Below are positions 7,930-16,094 of a stretch of 64,000 bases of DNA, in pieces; within the stretch, counting starts at the first letter, position 1; every line of letters begins with the position of its first letter. The DNA is taken from positions 1,674,001-1,738,000 of the forward strand of contig CAWHEF010000002.1 of assembly GCA_963828385.1 (NCBI GenBank), read 5' to 3'. This stretch comes from Bog-756 sp963828385 (GTDB lineage Bacteria > Actinomycetota > Acidimicrobiia > Acidimicrobiales > RAAP-2). The notes beneath the pieces were generated by a model. The model was not told the origin of the DNA. It made no database searches and saw only the letters and a program-made list of their open reading frames with translations. The translations under genes were made by a program, and so were the position numbers.

Positions 7930-9320
7930 GTGCCCCCTTCCGACCCCCGAGAACCGCGGCGATCGCGACCGTCCGGACGCTCGTCGTCGACCCCGACCGG
8001 CCGGCCCCGCGGCACAGCCCCGCCGCCCCGGTCGTCGTTCGGGCAGTCCGAGTTCCCCGGGCCCGTGCTCGGTGGCCAGGTCACGATCCCCTCCCATCAC
8101 GAGCGTCGGCGGGCACGGAGGCGGTCGTCGGGCAGGAAGCGGTCGCAGCGCCTGCTGCGCGCCCTCGTCATCCTGGCCGTCTTGGTGGTGGTGGTGGTGG
8201 CGGCCGGGTACGGCTATTTCCGCTACGAGTGGAGCCAGGTCGCCTCGGCGCCCTGCAGCGCCTGCGCCGCCGCGGCCAACGGCGACCCCTACAACGTGCT
8301 CCTCATCGGCTCGGACACGAGGTCCGGGGAGCCGGCCGGTGCCGCCCAGCACTTCGGGACGGCTGCCCAGCAATCGGGCCAGCACAGCGACACCATCAAG
8401 ATCGTCCACGTCGACCCGAAGGCCGGAACGGCCTCGACCCTCTCCATCCCCCGGGACACGTTCGTCACCCTTTCGGGGATGCCGGCCAGCTCTCCCTATT
8501 CGAGCCAGAACAAGATCAACACCGCCTACGAGTACGGGCCGAACGCGCTGATCCAGACCATCCAGAACACGTTCGGCATCCCGATCAGCCATTACATCGT
8601 CATCGACTTCTTCGGGGTGCAGGACGCCGTCAACGCCCTCGGCGGGATCTCCATGAACTTCCCCTATCCCGTCCGGGACTGGGACTGCTCGAGCTATCCC
8701 TGCAACAACAACTCCGGGCTCTCCATCCCGAACAGCGGGTGTCAGACCCTGAACGGCGCCCAAGCCCTCGCCCTGTCCCGTTCGAGGTACTTCCAGTACT
8801 ACAAGGACGGCGAATGGATCTCCGACCCGACCGGCGACCTCGGCCGGATCCAGCGCCAGAACCTGATCATCTCCGCCGTGGTCAACAAGGCCAAGTCGAC
8901 CTACAACCCGCTACGCCTGAACACCCTGCTCACCTCGCTGGTCCACGACTTCACGAAGGACGACGGGCTCACCCCGGAGACCTCTACTCGTTGGCCGAGC
9001 GCTACCACGCCTTCTCGGGGTCGGACATCCAGGCCTACACCGTCCCCACCGATGGCGCCGCCGCCGGTCAGATCGGTGACGTGGAGATCGTCGATCCCCA
9101 ACAGGCGCCCGCCGTCATCAGCCAGTTCCTCGGCGGGCCCTGGGGCCACGTCACGACGCCCCCCCTCGATTCCTACGGCAACGACATCTACCTGACCCCG
9201 CCGACCACCACGACGGTTCCCCCTACGACGGCCCCCTCGACCTCCGCTCCCTCGAGCGGCAAGGGCGCAGCCCCGGCTCCGGCCTCCTCCAGCCCGTCGT
9301 TCGACCCGACACCCTGCTGA
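7930..9320 (+). CDS. LytR-CpsA-Psr (LCP) family protein, one frame break
   Basis: LCP proteins transfer glycopolymers from lipid carriers to peptidoglycan outside the cell. After a long Arg/Pro/Ser-rich cytoplasmic tail there is a membrane helix (about residues 76-100), then the LCP domain with NVLLIGSDTR, SDTIKIVHVDP and the catalytic-arginine motif LSIPRDTFV (about residue 174). The C-terminus is Thr/Pro/Ser-rich. One base is missing in the C-run at 8972-8975, so GLTP must join GDLYSLAERYHAF in another frame to reach the stop at 9320. The GTG at 7930 is the only reasonable start seen. It is convergent with menD. Confidence 0.85.
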
Positions 9321-9361
9321 GCCCGTCCGCTCGGCAGCGGTCGCCGTGCGGTCGCCGCTCC

Positions 9362-11296
9362 CTACTCGGCCTGCCGCCCCTGCTCCGACCGCCCTTCGAC
9401 GGCTCCGACGACTCCGACGGCTCCGACCTGGTCCACGCCGTCAATGGCGTCCACGGCGTCGGTGACCGCTCGGTTGAGCATGCGGTGGTGGTCGACGTTG
9501 GTGCTCCGATCGGGCACTCGAACCCTCACCACCGAGCACCGCCGGCCTCCGACGGCAGTGGCCACGGCGCGATCGAAGGCTTCGATCCCGTCGTCCGGGC
9601 CGACATCGGTGGCCGGCCAGCCCAGCCCGGTGGCCACGTCGATGATGTCCTGGGACTGCGGCGTCCCAAACAACCTCTCGAACCGTGAAGGGTCGAGGAC
9701 GGCCGCCTGGTCGAGGAACGAGAAGATCCCGCCCCCTCCGTTGTCGACCACCACCACCGTGAGGGGAGCTTCCACCGTCGGCGCCCGCACGAGCGCTGAT
9801 ACGTCGTGGAGGAAGGCGAGATCGCCGACGACGGCGACGACCGGGCCCTCCGAGACCAAGGAGACCCCGAGCGCGGTCGACACGACACCGTCGATCCCGT
9901 TCGCCCCCCGGTTGGCGAGGACGCGGGGCGGTCCCTGGCGCCCGGCGGCCACAGCCTCGAGGTCGCGCACGGGCATCGAGGACGACACCACGAGCGTGGC
10001 GCTCTCGGGCAGTCGCCCGAACAGCCGGGAGGCCACCGAGAGCTCGTCCAGCCGACCGCCGGGGGCGTCCAACCCGGCTCGGATCACCGCATCGGCGGCA
10101 CCCTGCGCCTCCCGCCAGCGCCCTGCCCACGACTCCCGGTCCTCCACCGGCGGGACTCCGCTTCGATGACCGGAGGAGCCCGTCACTCCCCTCGCCGACA
10201 GGTGGTCCGCGACTGCCGCGCAGAGCAGACCCGGATCGCAGCGGACGAGGGTCGCCGCCTCACGCCCCGGGTCGAGCCAGCGGCCCCAGGGGTCGACCAC
10301 GATGGCGTGACCGCCGGCCGCAACCGAAGCCGTGCAGAAGCCGTCGACCACCTTGGACGCCCACCGCTCCCCCAACTGGAGCAGGACGTTCGGATGGTGG
10401 GCGTCGGCGAAGCGCTCCGAGCGCAGGATGCCGTCGGCGGCCCCCACCACCAGGGGGTGCGGGATCCGAAGCCCCGAGCGCGGATCGGCGAGCACCGGCC
10501 ACCCGAGGGCCGAGGCCACGGACAGCACGTCGTCGGGGCGGCCACATCGGGCGCCGGCCACGATCACCCCCTTTATCGACCGGTCGAGAACCGTACCGAC
10601 GAGCTCCTCGATGAGACCGGGCGGGGGAGGGACGGGTCCGCGCAGGGCGACGTGCCACGGCCGCCGTTCCGGACGCCCGGGCACCTGAGCGCCGGCGCCA
10701 CCGGCATCGCCGAGCAGCGGCTCCCGGAACGGCAGGTTGAGATGGACCGGACCCGGGCCCGAAGGACCGGCCACCGCCTCGGCGACCGATCGCGCCCCGA
10801 GCGAGCGCCACGTCGACCGGGTCGTCCACTCCGGCACGCCCGGATCGCAGAACCAGCGTGTCGATCTCCCGAACAGCAGGTTCTGGTCGATGGCCTGCGG
10901 CGCCCCGACGTCCCGGAGCTCGGGAGGGCGGTCGGCGGTGACCGCCAGCAGGGGGACCCGCGCCAGGTCGGCCTCGACCACCGCCGGATGCAGCTCGGCG
11001 GCTGCCGTCCCACTCGTGGTGACCACGACCGCCGGAGCGCCCGAGGCCAGCGCCGACCCGAGGGCGGTGAACCCGGCCGAGCGCTCGTCCAGGCGTACGT
11101 GCACGGTCACGGCGGGGCTGTCGGCGAGCGCCATCGCCAGCGGGGTCGAGCGCGATCCCGGGCAGACCACCGCAGTCGCCACCCCGCAGCGGGACCACTC
11201 GTCCACGAGTGTCGCCGCGAACGCGGCCTGGACACCGGTCTGGTCGGCGCCTCTGTTCGCGCTCCCTCCCGGCGGACCGTCCGTGGGTACGCTCAC
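9362..11296 (-). CDS. menD: 2-succinyl-5-enolpyruvyl-6-hydroxy-3-cyclohexene-1-carboxylate synthase
   Basis: ThDP-dependent enzyme that joins 2-oxoglutarate to isochorismate in menaquinone synthesis. Family features include CPGSRSTPLAMAL, VRLDERSAGFTALG, TTSGTAAAELHPAVVEA and the ThDP/Mg site VAVVGDLAFLHDVS followed by VDNGGGGIFSFL. The frame is intact at about 644 residues, longer than most MenD proteins because of low-complexity ends. The C-terminus (VGAVGVVGAVEG) is encoded by short tandem repeats. The GTG at 11296 is chosen because the divergent menH gene begins 12 bases away. With menH, menA and menE it forms a menaquinone cluster. Confidence 0.92.
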   Translation of the reverse strand: MSVPTDGPPGGSANRGADQTGVQAAFAATLVDEWSRCGVATAVVCPGSRSTPLAMALADSPAVTVHVRLDERSAGFTALGSALASGAPAVVVTTSGTAAAELHPAVVEADLARVPLLAVTADRPPELRDVGAPQAIDQNLLFGRSTRWFCDPGVPEWTTRSTWRSLGARSVAEAVAGPSGPGPVHLNLPFREPLLGDAGGAGAQVPGRPERRPWHVALRGPVPPPPGLIEELVGTVLDRSIKGVIVAGARCGRPDDVLSVASALGWPVLADPRSGLRIPHPLVVGAADGILRSERFADAHHPNVLLQLGERWASKVVDGFCTASVAAGGHAIVVDPWGRWLDPGREAATLVRCDPGLLCAAVADHLSARGVTGSSGHRSGVPPVEDRESWAGRWREAQGAADAVIRAGLDAPGGRLDELSVASRLFGRLPESATLVVSSSMPVRDLEAVAAGRQGPPRVLANRGANGIDGVVSTALGVSLVSEGPVVAVVGDLAFLHDVSALVRAPTVEAPLTVVVVDNGGGGIFSFLDQAAVLDPSRFERLFGTPQSQDIIDVATGLGWPATDVGPDDGIEAFDRAVATAVGGRRCSVVRVRVPDRSTNVDHHRMLNRAVTDAVDAIDGVDQVGAVGVVGAVEGRSEQGRQAE

Positions 11297-11307
11297 CGGC
11301 GCGCTCC

Positions 11308-12180
11308 ATGGCACGAGACCCGACACGAGAGAGGGCGAGAGCCCCGTCCGACCGTCAACCGGGGGGTCTCTACGCCGAGACGGTGGGCAGCGGGCCACGC
11401 GTGGCGCTGGCCCACGGGTTCACCCAGACGGGACGGGTATGGGGAGGGCTCGACGTCGACCTCGCGCTGGACCACGAGGTGGTCAGGTTCGACCTTCCCG
11501 GTCACGGCCGTTCGGCCGACGTCCGGGCGGGCCTCCCCGAGGGCGCCGAGCTCCTCGCCGAGGCGGCGGGGCCCGGGACCTACCTCGGGTACTCGATGGG
11601 GGCGCGCTACTGCCTGCACGTGGCGCTGGCCCACCCCGACCTCGTCGAACGGCTGGTCATCATCTCCGGCACCGCCGGCTTGGACGACGCCGATGATCGC
11701 CGGGCGCGCCGTGCATCCGACGAGGCTCTCGCCGACCGGCTGGACCCGCCGGGAGGCGCCGACGGCGACCCCATCGGGACGTTCCTCGAACAGTGGATGG
11801 GCAACCCGCTCTTCGGGACCGTTCCCGAGGAGCGGAACGGATGGGCCGAGCGGTGCACCAACACCGGCCCCGGCCTGGCCTCGAGCCTCCGGCTCGCCGG
11901 CACCGGGACCCAGGAGCCGTTGTGGGACCGGCTCGCCTCGCTGGATCTCCCGACCCTCGTGGTGTGCGGGGCCCGCGACGACAAGTACGTCGGGATCAGC
12001 CGGCGGCTGGCAGCGGCGATCGGGGCGAAGGCCCGCCTTTTCGTCGTCGAGGACGCCGACCACGCCCCCCATCTGCAACAGCCCGAGACGGTCGCCGATG
12101 CCGTGCGGTCGTTCATCGACGGCCCGGGCACCGGGTCCGGCCCAGGTCCCGGTCAGGATCCCGGTCCCGATCACGGTTGA
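11308..12180 (+). CDS. menH: Alpha/beta hydrolase, probable SHCHC synthase
   Basis: Probable MenH, which eliminates pyruvate from SEPHCHC to give SHCHC, the step after MenD. The 290-residue protein shows the alpha/beta-hydrolase fold: LAHGFTQTGRVW, FDLPGHGRS, the nucleophile elbow GYSMG (Ser near residue 96) and a C-terminal DADHAPH histidine (near 252). Its head-to-head position with menD supports MenH over a generic hydrolase. ATG at 11308 is the start nearest the conserved region. The last 15 residues are a Gly/Pro/Asp repeat of no evident function. Activity as MenH is inferred from context. Confidence 0.8.
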   Translation: MARDPTRERARAPSDRQPGGLYAETVGSGPRVALAHGFTQTGRVWGGLDVDLALDHEVVRFDLPGHGRSADVRAGLPEGAELLAEAAGPGTYLGYSMGARYCLHVALAHPDLVERLVIISGTAGLDDADDRRARRASDEALADRLDPPGGADGDPIGTFLEQWMGNPLFGTVPEERNGWAERCTNTGPGLASSLRLAGTGTQEPLWDRLASLDLPTLVVCGARDDKYVGISRRLAAAIGAKARLFVVEDADHAPHLQQPETVADAVRSFIDGPGTGSGPGPGQDPGPDHG

Positions 12181-12230
12181 GCGAACCGGCGCCACCGGGC
12201 CGGCCGCTGCCCGCAGGCATCGGCCGCCGC

Positions 12231-13235
12231 TCACCAGAACCACCAGAGCAGGGCGGCGGCGAGGAGGGCGCCGAAGGCGAGCTGGAGCCGGCCCGTGCCG
12301 GCGAGGACAGGCAGGAGGCCAGTTCCTTCGGCCGGGCCCAGCACGGTCGAGACGAGCGGGACGGCGAGAGGGAACGCCGCTAAGGGAAGGGCGATCGCCG
12401 GGTCGACGTTCGCCGAGAGCGGTGCGGCCAGGGCCACCGCCAGCCAGACCAGGGCGGCGGCGAACGGCAGGCAGACGCAGGCGGCATAGAGCCACCCTCC
12501 GGCTCGTCGCCCCGTGCGCACGACAAGGGTCCGCTTGCCACTCGCCGCGTCGGAGGCGACGTCCCGGAGGTTGTTGGCGAGCAGGAGGGCGGTGGCCAGC
12601 AGCCCCACCATGCCTGCGGCCACCCAGACGGGCACGGCGCCCAGGCGAAGGGTCTGCACATAGAACGTCCCCAACGTCGCCACCAGGCCGAAGAAGACGA
12701 AGACGAAGAGCTCGCCCAGCCCGGCGTAGCCGTAGGGCCGGGGGCCTCCGGTGTAGAGCCAGCCGGCCACAATGCTCCCGGCCCCGACGACCAGCACCCA
12801 CCACGACGTAGCCCACGCCAGGAAGAGCCCGACCGCCGACGCCACGGCGAAGGCGGCGACCGCCGCCCGCTTGACCGAGCTCGGGTCCACCAGTCCCGAG
12901 CCCACGAGACGCAGCGGCCCGACCCGCCGGTCGTCGGTGCCCCGCACGCCGTCCGAGTAGTCATTGGCGTAGTTGGTGCCCACCTGGATGCACAGGGCCA
13001 CGACGAGGGCGCCGAGCGCGCACCACCAGGGATCGACCCGGGGACCGACCGGTTGGGACCCCGAGGCGAGCGCGGGCGAGAGGGCGGACGCCGCGCCGTG
13101 GCGAAAGCCCCAGGCGGCACCGGTGCCGACGAGCACCGGGACGAGCGCCGCCGGAAGGGTGCGAGGGCGGGCGCCGAGCACCCAGCGCCTGACCGAGCCG
13201 GTGCTCCCTACGCCGGCCGCCGCCGCGGCGCTCAC
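12231..13235 (-). CDS. menA: 1,4-dihydroxy-2-naphthoate polyprenyltransferase
   Basis: Membrane UbiA-family prenyltransferase that attaches the isoprenoid tail to DHNA, giving demethylmenaquinone. The entry signature WVLGARPRTLPAAL and the first aspartate-rich motif NYANDYSDGVRGTD are clear, as is the second motif NNLRDVASDAASGK. About eight to nine hydrophobic helices follow. The GTG at 13235 gives 334 residues, close to family length. The open frame extends further upstream but without conserved sequence. It is convergent with menH and divergent from menE. Confidence 0.92.
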   Translation of the reverse strand: MSAAAAAGVGSTGSVRRWVLGARPRTLPAALVPVLVGTGAAWGFRHGAASALSPALASGSQPVGPRVDPWWCALGALVVALCIQVGTNYANDYSDGVRGTDDRRVGPLRLVGSGLVDPSSVKRAAVAAFAVASAVGLFLAWATSWWVLVVGAGSIVAGWLYTGGPRPYGYAGLGELFVFVFFGLVATLGTFYVQTLRLGAVPVWVAAGMVGLLATALLLANNLRDVASDAASGKRTLVVRTGRRAGGWLYAACVCLPFAAALVWLAVALAAPLSANVDPAIALPLAAFPLAVPLVSTVLGPAEGTGLLPVLAGTGRLQLAFGALLAAALLWWFW

Positions 13236-13397
13236 GAGCGCCGGCGAAACGGGTCCGGCGTCCAGCGACTCTCCGCCGACCAGTCGGAGGACGTTGCAAG
13301 ACCGAGGCAGCTGCCGAGGCAGGTGCGGAGCGCCCGCCCTCCTCCGGGTACGACCATTCGACCGTCTACTCCTAGAGTCATTGCTCGGATGGTCGCC

Positions 13398-13403
13398 TAG
13401 GCT
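13398..13403 (+). promoter_or_regulatory. Putative -10 box, leaderless menE
   Basis: TAGGCT lies 7 bases before the menE ATG at 13411, consistent with a leaderless transcript. Confidence 0.5.
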
Positions 13404-13410
13404 AGCGCCG

Positions 13411-14562
13411 ATGCCGGAGTTGATCGCCCTCGGTCTCGACCCCGGTACAGGGTTCATCGCCGCGCTCCAGCGCGTCTGGGCGGCCGGAGACGCCGTCCTT
13501 CCCGTCGACCAACGCCTCCCGCGCCCGGCCGTCCGCGCCCTCTTCGACGCCCTCCGCCCGGATGCGATCATCGGTGCCGGGGGCGATCGCCAACGGCTCG
13601 ATCGGGGGCCGGCCCACGGCCGCCCGACGACGAGGGGCCCAGTCGTCGCCTCCCTCGAGGACGGCGACGCGCTCGTCGTCGCCACCAGCGGCACGACCGG
13701 CCGGCCCAAAGGCGTCATCCTCACCCACGACGCCGTGCTGGCCTCGGCCGTGGCCACCTCGTCCCGACTCGAGGTCGACGCGGAACGCGACTGCTGGCTG
13801 TCCTGCCTTCCACTGGCCCACATCGGTGGCCTGGCCGTCGTCACCAGGGCCCTCGCCACCGGCGTTCCCCTCGTCGTCCACGAGCGGTTCGAGCCTCACC
13901 GGGTGGAGCGGGCGGCACAGGACGGAGCGACGCTCGTCTCCCTCGTGGCCACGGCGCTTCGTCGGACTGATGTGTCGGGGTTCCGCACCGTCCTGCTCGG
14001 CGGGGCCGCACCCCCGGACAGCCTCCCTCCCAACGTCGTGACCACGTACGGGATGACCGAGACGGGCTCGGGAGTCGTCTACGACGGGGTCGCTCTCGAC
14101 ACTGTCGACGTGCGTGTGGTCGGCAGTGAGATCCAGGTCCGGGGGCCGATGCTGCTCCGGACCTACCGCGACGGCACCGATCCACGTTTGGCCGGAGGAT
14201 GGCTGCCCACCGGCGATGCCGGTCGGATCGAGGAAGGGGGTCGGCTCTCGGTGCTCGGCCGGGTCGACGACGCCATCGTCACCGGAGGTGAGAACGTCTG
14301 GCCGGGGCCGGTCGAGCTCGTGCTCGACAGCCACCCCGGTGTCGAGGAGGTCGCCGTGTGGAAGCGACCCGACCCCGAGTGGGGCGAGCGCGTCGTCGCT
14401 TGGGTCGTGCCGTCGGACCCGGCCGACCCCCCGAAGCTGGAGGAGCTCCGCCAACTGGTCTCCGCCCAGGTGGCCCCGTGGGCCGCTCCAAGAGAGCTCG
14501 TGATCAGCGCCTCGCTGTCCCGTACCCCGAGTGGCAAGGTCTTGCGCTCCCGTCTGCGCTGA
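13411..14562 (+). CDS. menE: o-Succinylbenzoate-CoA ligase (AMP-forming)
   Basis: Adenylate-forming ligase that activates o-succinylbenzoate for menaquinone ring closure. The P-loop-like motif VATSGTTGRPKGV, TTYGMTETG, the aspartate motif GWLPTGDAG and the C-terminal lysine in TPSGKVLR are all present. At 383 residues it is short for the superfamily because the N-terminal subdomain is reduced, as is common for actinobacterial MenE. The assignment as MenE rather than another acyl-CoA ligase rests on size and the menD/menA neighbours. The ATG at 13411 has a leaderless-type TAGGCT box. Confidence 0.85.
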   Translation: MPELIALGLDPGTGFIAALQRVWAAGDAVLPVDQRLPRPAVRALFDALRPDAIIGAGGDRQRLDRGPAHGRPTTRGPVVASLEDGDALVVATSGTTGRPKGVILTHDAVLASAVATSSRLEVDAERDCWLSCLPLAHIGGLAVVTRALATGVPLVVHERFEPHRVERAAQDGATLVSLVATALRRTDVSGFRTVLLGGAAPPDSLPPNVVTTYGMTETGSGVVYDGVALDTVDVRVVGSEIQVRGPMLLRTYRDGTDPRLAGGWLPTGDAGRIEEGGRLSVLGRVDDAIVTGGENVWPGPVELVLDSHPGVEEVAVWKRPDPEWGERVVAWVVPSDPADPPKLEELRQLVSAQVAPWAAPRELVISASLSRTPSGKVLRSRLR

Positions 14563-14572
14563 CAGGACCCGG

Positions 14573-14617
14573 GCTGGCCGGATCCACGCTGGCGGGATCC
14601 GTGCTGACAGACCGCGC
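14573..14617 (+). repeat. 15-bp tandem repeat after menE
   Basis: Three imperfect 15-base units beginning GCTGGC or GCTGAC (14573, 14588, 14603) follow the menE stop. The first two share GCTGGC, GGATCC and similar flanks. They lie in the short gap between convergent menE and the SDR gene. Confidence 0.6.
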
Positions 14618-14639
14618 CGAACACTCCGCGCTGACCTGG

Positions 14640-15420
14640 CTACGAGACGCCACCGCTGGGCGTGCACTCGGCGCCTCCGTCGATGACCAAGGTATGGCCG
14701 GTGATCCACGACGCCGCGTCCGAGCAGAGGAACAGCGCCGCCCTGGCGATGTCGTCCGGTTCGCCGAGTCGGCGAAGCGGCAGTCGGGCGGCGATCTGCT
14801 CGCCTCCTCGTTCCCACAGCGCTCGGGCGAAGTCAGTCTTCACGAGCCCCGGTGCCGAGCGCGTTGACCCGGACGCCGGGTCCCAGCTCCCCGGCCAGCT
14901 GACTGGTGAGGTGGATGACCGCCGCCTTGGTCACGTTGTACCAACCGATCCCCAGCTCGACCGACATCCCACCGACGGAGGCGAGGTTCAGGATCACGCC
15001 GCCATGGTCGGCCATGTGCGCGCTCCACGCCGCTCTGGCCCATTCGAGGTACCCGGTCTGGTTGACCCGGACCATCTTGTCCGCACGGGGGGTGTCGATG
15101 CCGATGATCGGACCGAAATACGGGTTGGCGGCTGCGTTGTTGACGAGCAGGTCCAGCGATCCGAACCGCTCGACCGTGGCGGCCACACAGGCCTCACCCT
15201 GTTCTGGATCACCGGCGTTGGCCACATGCCATGCCACCTCGCCCGAGCGGTCCCCGGGGTCGTCCCGGATCGACGAGACGGCGTTGCTCAGTCCCTCCTC
15301 TTTCCGCGACGACAGCATGACCGACGCCCCGGCCCGGGCGAACGCCGTGGCGATGGCGAGACCGATGCCCTTCGAGGCGCCGGTGACGAGTGCCGTCCTT
15401 CCGTCGAGTCTGAGCTCCAT
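14640..15420 (-). CDS. SDR family oxidoreductase, one frame break
   Basis: Short-chain dehydrogenase/reductase, an NAD(P)-dependent enzyme of unknown substrate. The N-terminal part has the cofactor motif TGASKGIG, NNAAANPYF, the NLASVGG serine and the catalytic YNVTKAA. After VRVNALGTG one extra G in the run at 14847-14850 breaks the frame. Reading resumes as LVKTDFARALWE, then PLRRLGEPDDIARAALFLCSD and ITGHTLVIDGG to the stop at 14640, giving about 259 residues, a normal SDR length. The ATG at 15420 has TAGGGT 8 bases upstream, suggesting a leaderless transcript. Confidence 0.87.
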
Positions 15421-15428
15421 GGCGGGAC

Positions 15429-15434
15429 ACCCTA
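15429..15434 (-). promoter_or_regulatory. Putative -10 box, leaderless SDR gene
   Basis: TAGGGT on the minus strand lies 8 bases before the ATG at 15420. Confidence 0.45.
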
Positions 15435-15460
15435 GACACGAAGTCGGGGAGCCAGGAAGC

Positions 15461-16060
15461 TTAGGAGACCTTGAAGATCCCGAGGTCGACGAGGTCGGTG
15501 CCGGCTACGACGCGGCTCGACGTGGCATGGATCTGTGACCCGTCCTCGACGGCGATCGCCCACGACCCGGATGCCATGGTGGAGGGGAGGTGCACCTCGC
15601 CCACGGCCACCCCGTAGCGGACCTGGACCAGGCGTTCGTAACGATCTGCCGGCCCTTGCAGGACGAACAGCGCATCGTGGGGTGGGGTGGCAGGAAGGTC
15701 GCCTCCCGCCACGGTGACCGTCTCACCCGGGCTGATCGTCGTCGAGCTCACCAACAGCGGCCGCACGTTGGTGGCGACCGGCTGCAGCACCAGCGCATGG
15801 GTGGCGTTCGCCACCTCCCCCGGGGGAAGGGGGGTGCGGTGGAGGGACGCAACATCGACGTGGGCAACCGGGGTCACGTCGAGCACGGCGACGGCGCTCA
15901 CCGCATGCGGGACGAACCCCGGCGGCAGGCCACGGAGGACCGAGTGGGTGGACGTCGTCGTCGGCGCGCTCGTCGATGCGTCCGAGCACCCGGCCGCCAC
16001 TACGGCAGCTGCCAAGACACACAGTGCCGACGTCGCCACCTTCCGGCTTCTTCTGGACAT
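15461..16060 (-). CDS. Putative lipoprotein
   Basis: A 199-residue exported lipoprotein. MSRRSRKVATSALC starts a short basic segment and a hydrophobic core, ending in the lipobox VVAAGC. The mature part begins with a Ser/Thr linker, then a beta-rich region with PGETVTVAGGDLP. No enzymatic motif is visible. The ATG at 16060 is preferred to 16087 because it places the signal peptide at the N-terminus. It follows the secreted PT-linker gene at 16095 by 34 bases on the same strand and may be co-transcribed. Its function is not recognised. Confidence 0.7.
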   Translation of the reverse strand: MSRRSRKVATSALCVLAAAVVAAGCSDASTSAPTTTSTHSVLRGLPPGFVPHAVSAVAVLDVTPVAHVDVASLHRTPLPPGEVANATHALVLQPVATNVRPLLVSSTTISPGETVTVAGGDLPATPPHDALFVLQGPADRYERLVQVRYGVAVGEVHLPSTMASGSWAIAVEDGSQIHATSSRVVAGTDLVDLGIFKVS

Positions 16061-16094
16061 GGTCACCACCGATGAGGGATCGAGCATCTCGAGG

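Noticed and set aside
9806..12811. 1001-codon plus-strand open frame across menD, menH and menA
   Set aside because: It is antisense to menD and menA and out of frame with menH; the translation is low-complexity.
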